Assembly: GCF_023630705.1 (NCBI RefSeq)
Contig: NZ_JALQEM010000004.1
Span: 1 to 64,000 of the forward strand
Direction: 5' to 3'
Length of the DNA stretch: 64,000 nucleotides
Source of the DNA: Caballeronia sp. GAFFF1
GTDB taxonomy: Bacteria; Pseudomonadota; Gammaproteobacteria; Burkholderiales; Burkholderiaceae
Every line of letters starts with the position of its first letter. Position 1 is the stretch's first letter. A program made the translations under genes and the position numbers. The notes below the pieces were generated by a model. It ran no database searches, was not told the origin of the DNA, and saw nothing but the letters and a program-made list of their open reading frames with translations. Positions 36,991 through 48,298 of this stretch are shown here, piece by piece.

Positions 36991-37554
36991 ATGAAACTGA
37001 AACTCAATGGTTGGATGCTGGCGGCGGTGGCCGCGGCATCGCTCGCCACGGCGGCGGGCGCACAGGCGCAGGTGGATATGGCGAAGAGCTCGGTCATCGC
37101 CACGTCGAAGCAGATGAACGTCCCGACCGATGGCAAGTTCAACAAGTTCAACGCGCAACTTTCGTTCGATCCGGCGAAGCCTGCGGCGGGCAGCGCGAAC
37201 ATCACCATCGACACCGGCAGCTACGATCTCGGCGACGACGATTACAACAAGCAAGTACGCGGCAAGGAATGGTTCGACAGCGCGACGTACCCGACCGCCA
37301 CGTTCGTTTCGAGCGCCATTGCGCCGGCGGGCGGCAATCAGTACAAGGTCACCGGCAAGATCACGATCAAGGGCAAGTCGCAGACGGTCACGGTGCCCGT
37401 CACCATCACGCAGCAGGGCAGCACCGAAACCTTCGACGGCTCGCTGCCGATCAAGCGCACGCAGTTCGACGTGGGCACGGGCGAATGGAAGGACACGTCG
37501 GTGGTCGCGGACGATGTCGTCATCAAGTTTCATATCGTCGCCGCGAAGAAGTAA
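36991..37554 (+). CDS. YceI family periplasmic protein, first copy
   Basis: A 187-residue secreted lipocalin-like protein of the YceI family, whose members bind isoprenoid or polyprenyl ligands. The signal peptide is MKLKLNGWMLAAVAAASLAT with cleavage near AQA (about residue 29). The mature part has DMAKSSVIATSKQMNVPTDG, KEWFDSATYPTATFVSS near 92-108 and LPIKRTQFDVGTGEWKDTS near 152-170. The ATG at 36991 is preferred over an upstream ATG that would precede the signal peptide. It lies between the cytochrome b561 gene and a second yceI copy. Confidence 0.88.
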   Translation: MKLKLNGWMLAAVAAASLATAAGAQAQVDMAKSSVIATSKQMNVPTDGKFNKFNAQLSFDPAKPAAGSANITIDTGSYDLGDDDYNKQVRGKEWFDSATYPTATFVSSAIAPAGGNQYKVTGKITIKGKSQTVTVPVTITQQGSTETFDGSLPIKRTQFDVGTGEWKDTSVVADDVVIKFHIVAAKK

Positions 37555-37612
37555 GCGGCGGCGGTTCGGTTCAACAACGTAAATGCAACGCTCAATCAGT
37601 CAGGAGAAGCAC

Positions 37613-38191
37613 TTGAACAAGTTTTCGATGATCGCCGCCGGCGCGCTCGCAGCCGGCCTTTCTTTCAGCGCGATGGCCGCTGACACGTATCAGCTCGACC
37701 CGAATCACACGTATCCGAGCTTCGAGGCGGACCACTTCGGCGGCGTGTCGACGTGGCGCGGCAAGTTCAACAAGAGCAGCGGCACCGTGGTGCTCGACCG
37801 CGCGGCGAAGACCGGCACGTTGGACGTGACGATCGACGTATCATCGATCAACACGGGCAACGCCAAGCTCGACGAGCATCTGCAAAAGCCCGAATTCTTC
37901 GATGCCGCCAAGTACCCGACGGCCGTGTACAAGGGCACGTCGATCAAGTTCGACGGCGACAAGCCGGCTGAAGTGGTCGGCACGCTGACGATGCACGGCG
38001 TGACGAAGCCGCTGAACCTGAAGATCGAGAGCTTCAAGTGCTTCGTGAACCCGATGATGAAGAAGGAAGTCTGCGGCACGGAAGCCACGGCGACGTTCGA
38101 TCGCGGCGACTTCGGCATGGACTACGGCAAGTCGTACGGCTTCAGCCTGAAGACGGTGCTGCATATCCAGGCCGAAGGCGTGAAGCAGTAA
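37613..38191 (+). CDS. YceI family periplasmic protein, second copy
   Basis: A 192-residue YceI protein. The start is TTG at 37613: AGGAG (37602-37606) stands 6 bases before it, and translation gives a proper signal peptide [20 protein letters not shown] with cleavage at AMA|ADTYQ (about residue 23). An in-frame ATG 30 bases upstream lacks a ribosome site. Family blocks are [19 protein letters not shown] near 26-44, [19 protein letters not shown] and [17 protein letters not shown] near 96-112. It diverges from the first copy (shorter, with a Cys pair FKCF and KEVCG), so this is an old duplication. Confidence 0.88.
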   Translation: MNKFSMIAAGALAAGLSFSAMAADTYQLDPNHTYPSFEADHFGGVSTWRGKFNKSSGTVVLDRAAKTGTLDVTIDVSSINTGNAKLDEHLQKPEFFDAAKYPTAVYKGTSIKFDGDKPAEVVGTLTMHGVTKPLNLKIESFKCFVNPMMKKEVCGTEATATFDRGDFGMDYGKSYGFSLKTVLHIQAEGVKQ

Positions 38192-38220
38192 GTCTCGGCG
38201 CATCGCGCGAGAGAAAATGA

Positions 38221-38252
38221 AAAGGGCCGGTCGTCGAGACCGGCCCTTTGCT
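38221..38252. terminator. Bidirectional terminator between yceI and secF
   Basis: A 12-bp perfect stem (AAAGGGCCGGTC 38221-38232 with 38238-38249) with loop GTCGA. T-rich sequence follows on both strands, so it can end the yceI transcript and the secDF transcript. Confidence 0.85.
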
Positions 38253-38273
38253 TTGATGCGTCAGAAAGGAGCG

Positions 38274-39224
38274 TTAAACCTGAGCGCCCGCGTTCGGGTC
38301 GTTCGGATCGAACTTGTCCTTCTTGTCCCTGATCAGATCTTCGCGCTTGACGCCGAACCACATGGCGAGCGCGGCGGCAACGAACACCGACGAATAGATA
38401 CCGAACAGAATACCCACGGTCAGCGCGAGCGCGAAGTAGTGCAGCGTCGGACCGCCGAAGAAGAACATCGAGAGCACCATCATTTCGGTACAGCCGTGGG
38501 TGATGATGGTCCGCGACATGGTGCTCGTGATCGCGTGGTTGATGACTTCGATCACCGTCATCTTGCGCTGCTTGCGGAACGTCTCGCGAATCCGGTCGAA
38601 GATAACGACCGACTCGTTCACCGAATAGCCGAGCACCGCGAGAATCGCCGCCAGCACCGAGAGCGAGAACTCCCACTGGAAGTAGGCGAAGAAGCCGAGA
38701 ATGATCACCACGTCGTGCAGGTTCGCGATAATGCCCGCCACCGCGTACTTCCACTCGAAGCGGAACGACAGGTAGATCACGATGCCGATCACCACGCACG
38801 CCAGCGCGGCGAGCCCGTTGGTCACGAGTTCCTTGCCGACCTGCGGCCCGACGAACTCCACGCGCTGCAAGGTCACTTGCGCGTCATTCGACTTGAGCGC
38901 GCTCATCACCTGGTCGCTCTGCTGCGCCGAGGTGAGGCCCTGCTTGAGCGGCAGGCGGATCAGCACGTCGCGCGAGGTGCCGAAGTTCTGCACTTGCGCG
39001 TCGCCGTAACCGAGCTTCGCCATGGTGGCGCGCACCGGTTCGAGCGGCACGGCCTGCGGATACTGCACTTCGATGACCGTGCCGCCGGTGAACTCGACCG
39101 ACAGATGCAGCCCGCGATGCACGAGGAAAAAGACGGCCGCGAGGAACGTGATGAGCGAGATCGCGTTGAAGATCAACGCGCGCTGCATCAGCGGCAAGTC
39201 ACGGCGAATGCGGAAGAATTCCAT
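38274..39224 (-). CDS. secF: Protein translocase subunit SecF
   Basis: Inner-membrane subunit that, with SecD and YajC, uses the proton gradient to pull exported proteins through SecYEG. The 316-residue protein has a first helix (ALIFNAISLITFLAAVFFLV near 17-36) and the SecF signature GLHLSVEFTGGTVIEVQYPQ near 40-59. A periplasmic domain and five more helices of the RND type follow, including VTNGLAALACVVIGIVIYLSF and GYSVNESVVIFDRIRETFR near 197-215. It follows secD by 18 bases. Confidence 0.96.
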   Translation of the reverse strand: MEFFRIRRDLPLMQRALIFNAISLITFLAAVFFLVHRGLHLSVEFTGGTVIEVQYPQAVPLEPVRATMAKLGYGDAQVQNFGTSRDVLIRLPLKQGLTSAQQSDQVMSALKSNDAQVTLQRVEFVGPQVGKELVTNGLAALACVVIGIVIYLSFRFEWKYAVAGIIANLHDVVIILGFFAYFQWEFSLSVLAAILAVLGYSVNESVVIFDRIRETFRKQRKMTVIEVINHAITSTMSRTIITHGCTEMMVLSMFFFGGPTLHYFALALTVGILFGIYSSVFVAAALAMWFGVKREDLIRDKKDKFDPNDPNAGAQV

Positions 39225-39242
39225 GTTTCGTTTCTCCGGGGC

Positions 39243-41318
39243 TCAGGGCTTAACGGACTGGCCCGGTTTCTGTTGATCGATGCCGGGGCCCGAGCGGCGG
39301 CGCACGGTTGGCTTGCCGGTGCGCGGGGCCGTCTGAGCGCTCGCGCGCGGCGCGGCGGCGCGCGCCTTGGTCTTGCTGCGGGCGGCCGGAACGACTTCCT
39401 CGGCGACCGCTTCATCGCCCTGCTGCGCCGCGAGATACGCCGCAGCGGCCGATTCGGCGCTCGCGCCTTCCGGACGCCACACCTGACCGATAGCCAGCGA
39501 CTTCAGCTTCTTCTTGCCGCCGTACCACAGGTTCACGAGACCGCGCGAGAAGAACACGGCTGAGAACATGGACGTCAGAATGCCGATACAGTGAACCACC
39601 GCGAAGCCGCGCACCGGGCCCGAGCCGAACGCGAGCAGCGCGAGACCGGCGATCAGCGTAGTGACGTTCGAGTCCAGAATGGTCGCCCAGGCGTGCTTGA
39701 AGCCTTCCTGAATCGCGGTCTGCGGCGGCGCGCCGTTGCGCAGTTCTTCGCGGATACGCTCGTTGATCAGCACGTTCGCGTCGATCGCCATACCGAGCGC
39801 GAGCGCGATAGCGGCAATGCCCGGCAGCGTCAGCGTGGCCTGCAGCATCGAGAGAATCGCGACGAGCAAGAGCAGGTTCACCGACAGCGAGAGCATGGAG
39901 ATCAGGCCGAACAGCAGGTAGTACACGATCATGAAGACGGCAATCGCGGCGAAACCGTACGTGACCGAATCGAAGCCCTTCTTGATGTTGTCCGCGCCGA
40001 GGCTCGGGCCGACCGTGCGTTCCTCGATGATGTCCATCGGCGCGGCCAGCGAGCCGGCGCGCAGGAGCAGCGCGAGATCGGTGGCGGCCTGCGGCGTCGG
40101 CTGGCCGGTAATCTGGAAGCGGTCGCCGAGTTCGGACTGGATGGTCGCGACCGTCAGCACTTCGCCCTTGCCCTTTTCGAAGAGCACCATCGCCATCGGC
40201 TTGCCGATGTTGTCGCGCGAGACGGCGCCGACCGCGCGCCCGCCCGCCGAATCGAGACGGATGTTCACGGACGGACGCTGATGATCGTCGAAGCCCGCCG
40301 AGGCGTCGATGATGCGGTCGCCCGTGAAGATCACCTGCTTGCGCAGAAAGACGGTGCGGTCGCCTTGCTTGAACGCTTCGTCGCCGGGAGGAACGGGATC
40401 GTTCGGACCCGAGGCGTACGTGTTCACCGGGTCGGCGAGGCGGGCTTCGAGCGTCGCCGTGCGGCCGATGATGTCCTTCGCCTTCGCCGTGTCCTGCACG
40501 CCCGGCAGCTCGACCACGATGCGGTCCGCGCCCTGTTGCTGGATCACCGGCTCGGCGACGCCGAGCTCGTTCACGCGGTTATGCAGCGTCGTGATGTTCT
40601 GCTTGAGCGCGCCGTCTTCGACGGTCTTCTGCGTGCCCGCCGAGAACGTGCCGACCACCTGAACGCCGTCGCCGCCCTGGCGCGTCGTCCATTGAAGCTC
40701 GGAAACGCCCGTGGAAAGCAGATTGCGCGCGTTATCCGCGACCGACTGATCCGAGAAATTCACGACGACCGATTGCCCCACGCGATTCACGCCGCCGTCG
40801 CGAATGTTGCGATCGCGCAGAAAAGTGCGGGCGTCGGCTGCGTCGGAATCGAGCTTCTTGTTCAGCGCGCCGGCCATGTCTACCTGAAGCAGGAAGTGCA
40901 CGCCGCCGCGCAGATCGAGACCGAGATACATCGGCAGCGCGTGCAGGGCCGTCAGCCAGCGCGGCGAGGCGCTTTGCAGATTCAGCGCGACGATGTATTG
41001 CGGATCGGTCGGGTCGCTGTTCAACGTTTTCGTCAGCAGGTCCTTCACGCGCAACTGCGTGTCGGTGTCCTTCAGGCGCACGCGAATGTTCGCGTTGGTC
41101 TGCGAATTGTCGAACGTGACTTCGTCCACCGTAATGTGGCTCGCGGCGAGCGCGCCTTCCACATTCGCAAGCGTGGACGAATCCAGCTTGACGGTCGCCT
41201 TGCCGCTCGACACCTGCACGGCGGGCGCTTCGCCGAAGAAATTGGGGAGCGTGTACACGAGACCGATGACGAGCGCCACCAGCATCACGACATACTTCCA
41301 AAGGGGATAACGATTCAT
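39243..41318 (-). CDS. secD: Protein translocase subunit SecD
   Basis: Large RND-type subunit of the SecDF translocation motor, 691 residues. It has an N-terminal helix (YPLWKYVVMLVALVIGLVYTL), the periplasmic P1 domain starting with YLGLDLRGGVHFLLQVDM near 131-148, and the signature NKPMAMVLFEKGKGE-type region near 385 (here GKPMAMVLF). Membrane helices 2-6 follow from about 455, with LALGMAIDANVLINERIREEL near 527-547. The last 80 residues are a basic, Ala/Pro-rich tail with no fold, beyond the 615 residues of E. coli SecD. A 9-bp tandem repeat lies in the gap to yajC. Confidence 0.96.
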   Translation of the reverse strand: MNRYPLWKYVVMLVALVIGLVYTLPNFFGEAPAVQVSSGKATVKLDSSTLANVEGALAASHITVDEVTFDNSQTNANIRVRLKDTDTQLRVKDLLTKTLNSDPTDPQYIVALNLQSASPRWLTALHALPMYLGLDLRGGVHFLLQVDMAGALNKKLDSDAADARTFLRDRNIRDGGVNRVGQSVVVNFSDQSVADNARNLLSTGVSELQWTTRQGGDGVQVVGTFSAGTQKTVEDGALKQNITTLHNRVNELGVAEPVIQQQGADRIVVELPGVQDTAKAKDIIGRTATLEARLADPVNTYASGPNDPVPPGDEAFKQGDRTVFLRKQVIFTGDRIIDASAGFDDHQRPSVNIRLDSAGGRAVGAVSRDNIGKPMAMVLFEKGKGEVLTVATIQSELGDRFQITGQPTPQAATDLALLLRAGSLAAPMDIIEERTVGPSLGADNIKKGFDSVTYGFAAIAVFMIVYYLLFGLISMLSLSVNLLLLVAILSMLQATLTLPGIAAIALALGMAIDANVLINERIREELRNGAPPQTAIQEGFKHAWATILDSNVTTLIAGLALLAFGSGPVRGFAVVHCIGILTSMFSAVFFSRGLVNLWYGGKKKLKSLAIGQVWRPEGASAESAAAAYLAAQQGDEAVAEEVVPAARSKTKARAAAPRASAQTAPRTGKPTVRRRSGPGIDQQKPGQSVKP

Positions 41319-41388
41319 GGGGATGGCCGAACAGAAAGTTGGCTTCGGAGGAGAGGGCGTCCGGCATTACGCGCGACGAGCCGGCTGA

Positions 41389-41424
41389 GTGACTCGTGTG
41401 ACTCGTGTGACTCGTGTGACTCGG
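41389..41424. repeat. 9-bp tandem repeat GTGACTCGT x4
   Basis: Three exact copies and a fourth with one change (last base G), in the yajC-secD gap. It is 71 bases upstream of the secD start on the coding strand, where copy number could alter spacing or RNA structure within the operon. Confidence 0.85.
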
Positions 41425-41467
41425 AGGGCTCGGAGCGAGGCCGCGCCGGACGCGAAAGAATCTGGCC

Positions 41468-41797
41468 TTACAGCGACTTGATGGTGCCCTTGGGGAGAAT
41501 AGTCGTGACGGAGGCCTTCTGCACGGTGATTTCCGTGCCTTCGGCGATTTCGACGCCGACATACGCTTCCGACACCTTCGTCACCTTGCCGACGATACCG
41601 CCGTTGGTCACCACTTCGTCGCCCTTGGCCATGGCGGCCAGCATGTTGCGATGCTCTTTCTGACGCTTCATCTGCGGACGGATCATGATGAAGTACAGCA
41701 CCGCGAACATCAGGATCAGGGGCAGGAAGCTCATCAGGCTCGATTCCGCGCTGCCCGCGGTGGCGCCTTGTGCAAAGGCATTCGAAATGAACGACAC
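41468..41797 (-). CDS. yajC: Preprotein translocase subunit YajC
   Basis: Small single-span partner of SecDF. I use the GTG start at 41797 (MSFISNAFAQG), which has GGAGAG six bases upstream on the coding strand; an in-frame ATG 27 bases earlier lacks one. The 109-residue product has one helix (LMSFLPLILMFAVLYFIMI near 21-39), followed by the YajC signature RPQMKRQKEHRNMLAAMAKG and GDEVVTNGGIVGKV near 60-73. It stands between tgt and secD in the conserved queA-tgt-yajC-secD-secF order. Confidence 0.95.
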   Translation of the reverse strand: MSFISNAFAQGATAGSAESSLMSFLPLILMFAVLYFIMIRPQMKRQKEHRNMLAAMAKGDEVVTNGGIVGKVTKVSEAYVGVEIAEGTEITVQKASVTTILPKGTIKSL

Positions 41798-42004
41798 GTT
41801 GGTCTCTCCGTTATACGTCGACAATACGTCGAAATTGCGATTTGAAAACCGGCTCAGAAATTAGCCCGACATTCTACCACTCGCCCATGCCGGCAAGACG
41901 CCGGAATGCGCTTTGGCATCAAGCCGTTAGGCCCGCGCGCAAGGCGTTTCGGCGAGCGACAGAAAGCTTATTGTAATGCTGCGCGAGTCACGACAGGCGT
42001 TGGC

Positions 42005-44258
<2,254 letters not shown>

Positions 44259-44338
44259 GGCTTGAAGTCGTGCGAACGAAGCTGAAAACAAGGCACCAGC
44301 GCCGAACAAACCTCACATTGTACTTGCGAAGAGATTAG

Positions 44339-46537
44339 ATGCCCCTGTCCGACCGTCGCCTGTCATCCCCGGCCGATGCGCTTTCCAGCGCCGAACCCGG
44401 CGCCGCGCTCGCAGCCGCGCCGGCGGCCAAGCGCGCGAAGGCCGGCGACGACGCGGCCAAGAAGGCGAAGCCCGTCGTCAAGACGGCGGACAAGCTCGCG
44501 AAGCTCGGCCTCAAGTCGGACATCGACCTCGTGTTGCATCTGCCGATGCGCTATGAGGACGAAACCTCGCTCACGCCGATCGCCGAACTGATCCCCGGCG
44601 ACATCGCGCAGACGGAAGGCATCGTGTTCGACAACGAGATTGCGTATCGGCCGCGAAGGCAGTTGCTCGTGAAGATTCACGACGACGCCGGCGACGAACT
44701 CACGCTGCGTTTTCTCAACTTCTACGGCTCGCAAGTCAAGCAAATGGCCATCGGCACGCGCTTGCGTGTGCGCGGCGACGTGCGAGGCGGCTTCTTCGGG
44801 CTGGAGATGGTGCATCCGGCGGTGCGCCCCGTCGATGGCGACACGCCGCTGCCGCAGGCGCTCACGCCCGTCTATCCGTCGACGGCGGGCATCTCGCAGG
44901 CGTATCTGCGCAAGGCCATCGACAACGCGCTCACCCGCGTCTCGTTGCCTGAGCTGTTGCCGGAGCCGGTGGCGCGCGCGCATCTCGCGCCGCTGAACTT
45001 GCCGGATCTGCTCGACGCGGTGAAAACGCTGCATCATCCGCGCGCGGATTCGGACGAAACCGCGCTCATCGACGGCACGCATCCGGCGTGGACGCGCATC
45101 AAGTTCGAGGAACTGCTCGCGCAGCAGCTATCGCTCAAGCGCGCGCACGCCGAGCGCCGCACGCGCGCGGCGCCCGCCATGCCGCGCCGGACCGCGAGCG
45201 ATGCCGATTCGCTGCTCGCGCGGCTGTTGCATGCGCTGCCGTTCAGGCTGACCGGCGCGCAGGAGCGCGTCGTCGCGGAGATCGCGGGCGAACTGACGCT
45301 CGCGCATCCGATGCAGCGTCTGCTCCAGGGCGATGTCGGCAGCGGCAAGACCATCGTGGCGGCGCTTGCGGCGGCGCAGGCCATCGACGCCGGTTATCAG
45401 GCCGCGCTGATGGCGCCGACCGAAATCCTCGCGGAGCAGCACGCGCGCAAGCTGCGCGGCTGGCTGGAACCGCTCGGCGTGACGGTGGCGTGGCTTGCGG
45501 GCAGTCTGAAGGCGAAGGAAAAGCGCGCCGCGAGCGACGCGGCGGCGCTCGGCACGGCGCAACTCGTCATCGGCACGCACGCGATCATTCAGGATACGGT
45601 GGAATTCGCGCGTCTCGGTCTCGTGATCGTGGACGAGCAGCATCGCTTCGGCGTGGCGCAGCGTCTAGCGTTGCGGGCAAAGGCGCAGAACGCGTCCGAT
45701 GGCGCGCGCGACTTCCAGCCGCATCAACTGATGATGTCCGCGACGCCCATTCCCCGCACGCTCGCGATGACGTACTACGCGGACCTCGACGTCTCCACCA
45801 TCGACGAACTGCCGCCGGGCCGCACGCCGATTCTCACCAAGGTCGTCTCGGACGGGCGGCGCGACGAGATCATCGGCCGCGTGCGCGAGGCGGCGCTGAC
45901 CGGGCGGCAGGTCTACTGGGTGTGTCCGCTGATCGAGGAAAGCGAGACCTTGCAGTTGCAGACGGCCGTCGAGACGTACGAGACGCTCGTTGCCGCGCTG
46001 CCCGAACTGCGCGTCGGGCTCGTTCACGGGCGGCTCGCGCCCGCCGAGAAAGCTGCCGTCATGGACGCCTTCTCGCGCAACGAGGTGCAGTTGCTCGTCG
46101 CGACGACCGTGATCGAAGTGGGCGTCGACGTCCCGAACGCGTCGCTGATGGTGATCGAGCACGCGGAGCGCTTCGGCCTCGCGCAGTTGCATCAGTTGCG
46201 CGGACGCGTGGGGCGGGGCAGCGCGGCGTCCGTGTGCGTGCTGATGTATTCGAATCCGCTCTCGCAGACGGCGCGCGCCCGTCTCCAGACGATGCGCGAA
46301 ACCACCGACGGCTTCGAAATCGCGCGCCGCGATCTGGAAATACGTGGTCCCGGCGAGTTCCTGGGCGCGCGTCAGTCGGGCGAAGCCATGCTGCGCTTCG
46401 CGAGCCTGGAACAGGACGGCTGGCTGATCGAGCCTGCGCGCGAGGCGGCGCAACACATGCTCGATGCCTTCCCGGAGGCCGTCGAGCGGCATCTCGCCCG
46501 CTGGCTCGGCGCACGCGAGCAGTATTTGAAGGCGTAG
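44339..46537 (+). CDS. recG: ATP-dependent DNA helicase RecG
   Basis: Helicase that regresses stalled forks and processes branched DNA. The 732-residue protein has an N-terminal Ala/Lys-rich extension (about 1-45), then the wedge OB-fold with LRFLNFYGSQVKQMAIGTRLRV near 120-141. The helicase core has Walker A LLQGDVGSGKTIVAAL near 325-340, DEQHRFGV near 431-438, the TAT-like motif SATPIPRTLAMTYYADLD near 466-483 and motif VI HQLRGRVGRG near 620-629. The TRG-like QLRGRVGR ending is intact. It is followed on the same strand by oxyR, a neighbour pair seen in other Burkholderia. Confidence 0.96.
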   Translation: MPLSDRRLSSPADALSSAEPGAALAAAPAAKRAKAGDDAAKKAKPVVKTADKLAKLGLKSDIDLVLHLPMRYEDETSLTPIAELIPGDIAQTEGIVFDNEIAYRPRRQLLVKIHDDAGDELTLRFLNFYGSQVKQMAIGTRLRVRGDVRGGFFGLEMVHPAVRPVDGDTPLPQALTPVYPSTAGISQAYLRKAIDNALTRVSLPELLPEPVARAHLAPLNLPDLLDAVKTLHHPRADSDETALIDGTHPAWTRIKFEELLAQQLSLKRAHAERRTRAAPAMPRRTASDADSLLARLLHALPFRLTGAQERVVAEIAGELTLAHPMQRLLQGDVGSGKTIVAALAAAQAIDAGYQAALMAPTEILAEQHARKLRGWLEPLGVTVAWLAGSLKAKEKRAASDAAALGTAQLVIGTHAIIQDTVEFARLGLVIVDEQHRFGVAQRLALRAKAQNASDGARDFQPHQLMMSATPIPRTLAMTYYADLDVSTIDELPPGRTPILTKVVSDGRRDEIIGRVREAALTGRQVYWVCPLIEESETLQLQTAVETYETLVAALPELRVGLVHGRLAPAEKAAVMDAFSRNEVQLLVATTVIEVGVDVPNASLMVIEHAERFGLAQLHQLRGRVGRGSAASVCVLMYSNPLSQTARARLQTMRETTDGFEIARRDLEIRGPGEFLGARQSGEAMLRFASLEQDGWLIEPAREAAQHMLDAFPEAVERHLARWLGAREQYLKA

Positions 46538-46611
46538 GCCGCGAACTTGCCGGCGTTTCGTCGGTCCCTATTTGATTCGCGGGTCATCCGCGCGCGCCGG
46601 ATATCGACGAG

Positions 46612-46641
46612 TTGTCGAACCGGCATTCGCGGGTGTATAAC
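46612..46641 (+). promoter_or_regulatory. Probable oxyR promoter
   Basis: TTGTCG (46612-46617), an 18-base spacer and TATAAC (46636-46641) lie 37 bases before the oxyR start, giving a short leader. Confidence 0.55.
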
Positions 46642-46678
46642 TCAAACCTATTGAATCCATGTCTTCCATTGGTCCCCA

Positions 46679-47638
46679 ATGACGCTCACTGAATTGAAGT
46701 ACATCGTCGCGGTGGCGCGCGAGCGGCACTTCGGCCGCGCCGCCGAGGCGTGCTTCGTCAGCCAGCCGACGCTGTCGGTGGCAATCAAGAAGCTCGAGGA
46801 CGAGCTGAATGTGCAGATCTTCGAGCGCGGCACGAGCGAGGTCAGCGTCACGCCAATTGGCGAGCAGATCGTCACGCAGGCGCAACGCGTGCTCGAACAG
46901 ACGCTCGCCATCAAGGAAATCGCCAAGCAGGGCAAGGATCCGCTCGTCGGGCCGCTGCGTCTGGGCGTCATCTACACCATCGGGCCGTATCTGCTGCCGA
47001 CGCTCGTCAAGCAGATGATCAAGTCGGTCCCGCAGATGCCGCTCATGCTGCAGGAAAATTACACGCTCAAGCTGATCGAGCTTCTGAAGCAAGGCGAGAT
47101 CGACGTCGCGATCATGGCGCTGCCGTTTCCCGAAACCGGGCTGATGGTGCGCGCGCTCTACGACGAGCCGTTCGTCGTCGCGATGCCGTCGGGCCACGCG
47201 TGGGAGAACCGCAGCAAGATCGACCCGGACGATCTGAAGCAGGAAACCATGCTGCTGCTCGGCAGCGGCCATTGCTTCCGCGATCACGTGCTCGGCGTCT
47301 GCCCGGAACTGATGCGCTTCTCGCAAAACGCCGACGGCATTCAGAAGACGTTCGAAGGCTCGTCGCTGGAAACCATTCGGCATATGGTCGCGAGCGGTGT
47401 CGGCATCACGGTGCTGCCGCGCATGTCGGTGATGGAAGTGAAGCCGCACGCGCCGGGCATCGACTCCGGCTTGCTCAGCTACGTTCCGTTCGACGAACCG
47501 GTGCCGGACCGGCGCGTGGTGCTCGCGTGGCGAAAGAGTTTCACGCGGATGCCGGCAATCGACGCCATTTCCGATGCAATCGCCGCTTGCGACTTACCGG
47601 GCGTTAAGAAGCTGGATATGCCGGTGGCGGTGAATTAA
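46679..47638 (+). CDS. oxyR: LysR-type hydrogen peroxide sensor OxyR
   Basis: Peroxide-sensing activator of antioxidant genes. The 319-residue LysR protein has an N-terminal helix-turn-helix (TELKYIVAVARERHFGRAAE then ACFVSQPTLSVAIKKLEDEL, residues 4-43). The redox switch is complete: Cys199 in GSGHCFRD and Cys208 in LGVC, the same positions as in E. coli OxyR, computed from the coordinates. H2O2-responsive activation of the nearby catalase and Dps genes is the natural inference. It ends with its own terminator. Confidence 0.95.
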   Translation: MTLTELKYIVAVARERHFGRAAEACFVSQPTLSVAIKKLEDELNVQIFERGTSEVSVTPIGEQIVTQAQRVLEQTLAIKEIAKQGKDPLVGPLRLGVIYTIGPYLLPTLVKQMIKSVPQMPLMLQENYTLKLIELLKQGEIDVAIMALPFPETGLMVRALYDEPFVVAMPSGHAWENRSKIDPDDLKQETMLLLGSGHCFRDHVLGVCPELMRFSQNADGIQKTFEGSSLETIRHMVASGVGITVLPRMSVMEVKPHAPGIDSGLLSYVPFDEPVPDRRVVLAWRKSFTRMPAIDAISDAIAACDLPGVKKLDMPVAVN

Positions 47639-47663
47639 ACCCTTCGCCTATGCCATCCAATGA

Positions 47664-47695
47664 ACCGCGCTCTCGAAAGAGGCGCGGTTTTTTAT
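47664..47695 (+). terminator. Intrinsic terminator of oxyR
   Basis: AACCGCGC (47664-47671) pairs with GCGCGGTT (47683-47690), followed by a T-rich run. Confidence 0.85.
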
Positions 47696-47834
47696 TTGCG
47701 GCCGAGCTATAGGCGGTTCTGTGTTTTTTGGTCAATTGCCGCAATCGCGATAAGAATGCTTTGCCTCGCGCCATGAACTTTTCGTCCGGGCGCGGCATGT
47801 CTGTCGCGCCTCATACACAGGAACGAGAATAAAA

Positions 47835-48206
47835 ATGGGCTTTTCTGAAACAGTTCGCGTCGCGTTAATCCGAAAATTCGCTACGTTCAACGGCCGTGCT
47901 CGCCGTTCGGAATATTGGTACTTCCAGCTTTTCGCGGGCATCGTCGCGGGTGTTGCAATGGTGCTGATGGGCATCAATGAAGATTCGCTAGCCGTTATTT
48001 CGCTCGTCACGATCGTTGTCCTGGCGCTGTTCCTGCCGAGTCTCGCAGTGACGGTTCGACGGCTGCACGACACCGGCCGGTCCGGGTGGTTTTATCTCGT
48101 CGCGTTCGTGCCGCTCGTCGGCGGCATTCTGGTCTTCATCTGGACGTGTTCGCGCGGCACGGAGGGCGTGAACCGCTACGGTTCGGATCCGCTTAACGCC
48201 GCGTGA
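47835..48206 (+). CDS. DUF805 family membrane protein
   Basis: A 123-residue inner-membrane protein of the DUF805 family, function unknown. The family motif FNGRARRSEYWYFQLF lies near residues 18-33, and RRLHDTGRSGWFYL near 74-87. Three hydrophobic segments are visible (LFAGIVAGVAMVLMGI; LAVISLVTIVVLALFLPSLAV; FYLVAFVPLVGGILVFIWTC). An AGGAACGAG purine run precedes the ATG. It sits between oxyR and the catalase cluster, but nothing in it implies a stress role. Confidence 0.85.
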   Translation: MGFSETVRVALIRKFATFNGRARRSEYWYFQLFAGIVAGVAMVLMGINEDSLAVISLVTIVVLALFLPSLAVTVRRLHDTGRSGWFYLVAFVPLVGGILVFIWTCSRGTEGVNRYGSDPLNAA

Positions 48207-48248
48207 CGCCTGGACGGCGCGAAGCGCCATGCCAGCAGCCGAATCCGC

Positions 48249-48298
48249 CTATCGCATAAATAAAATTAATCGAATAGCGATATCCGATAGTTTTGATA
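48249..48298 (+). promoter_or_regulatory. AT-rich regulatory region upstream of the catalase unit
   Basis: A sharply AT-rich stretch with repeated ATCG/CGAT/ATAG elements, including ATCG-N5-CGAT (48269-48281) and CTATCG...CGATAG arms (48249-48254 and 48285-48290). LysR-type and OxyR sites are built from such elements, and oxyR is nearby, but the E. coli OxyR spacing (ATAG-N7-CTAT repeats) is not met. A possible -10 is GATAAG (48295-48300). Confidence 0.4.

Noticed and set aside
41389..41424. Repeats considered as a CRISPR array
   Set aside because: The units are 9 bp with no spacers.
39591..41663. Long plus-strand open frame opposite secD and yajC
   Set aside because: Shadow of secD, rich in Arg/His with no domain. 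The DSCDSC stretch comes from the 9-bp repeat.
48249..48298. Canonical OxyR box
   Set aside because: ATAG elements are 13 bases apart, which does not match the ATAG-N7-CTAT repeat, so only a generic control region is claimed.
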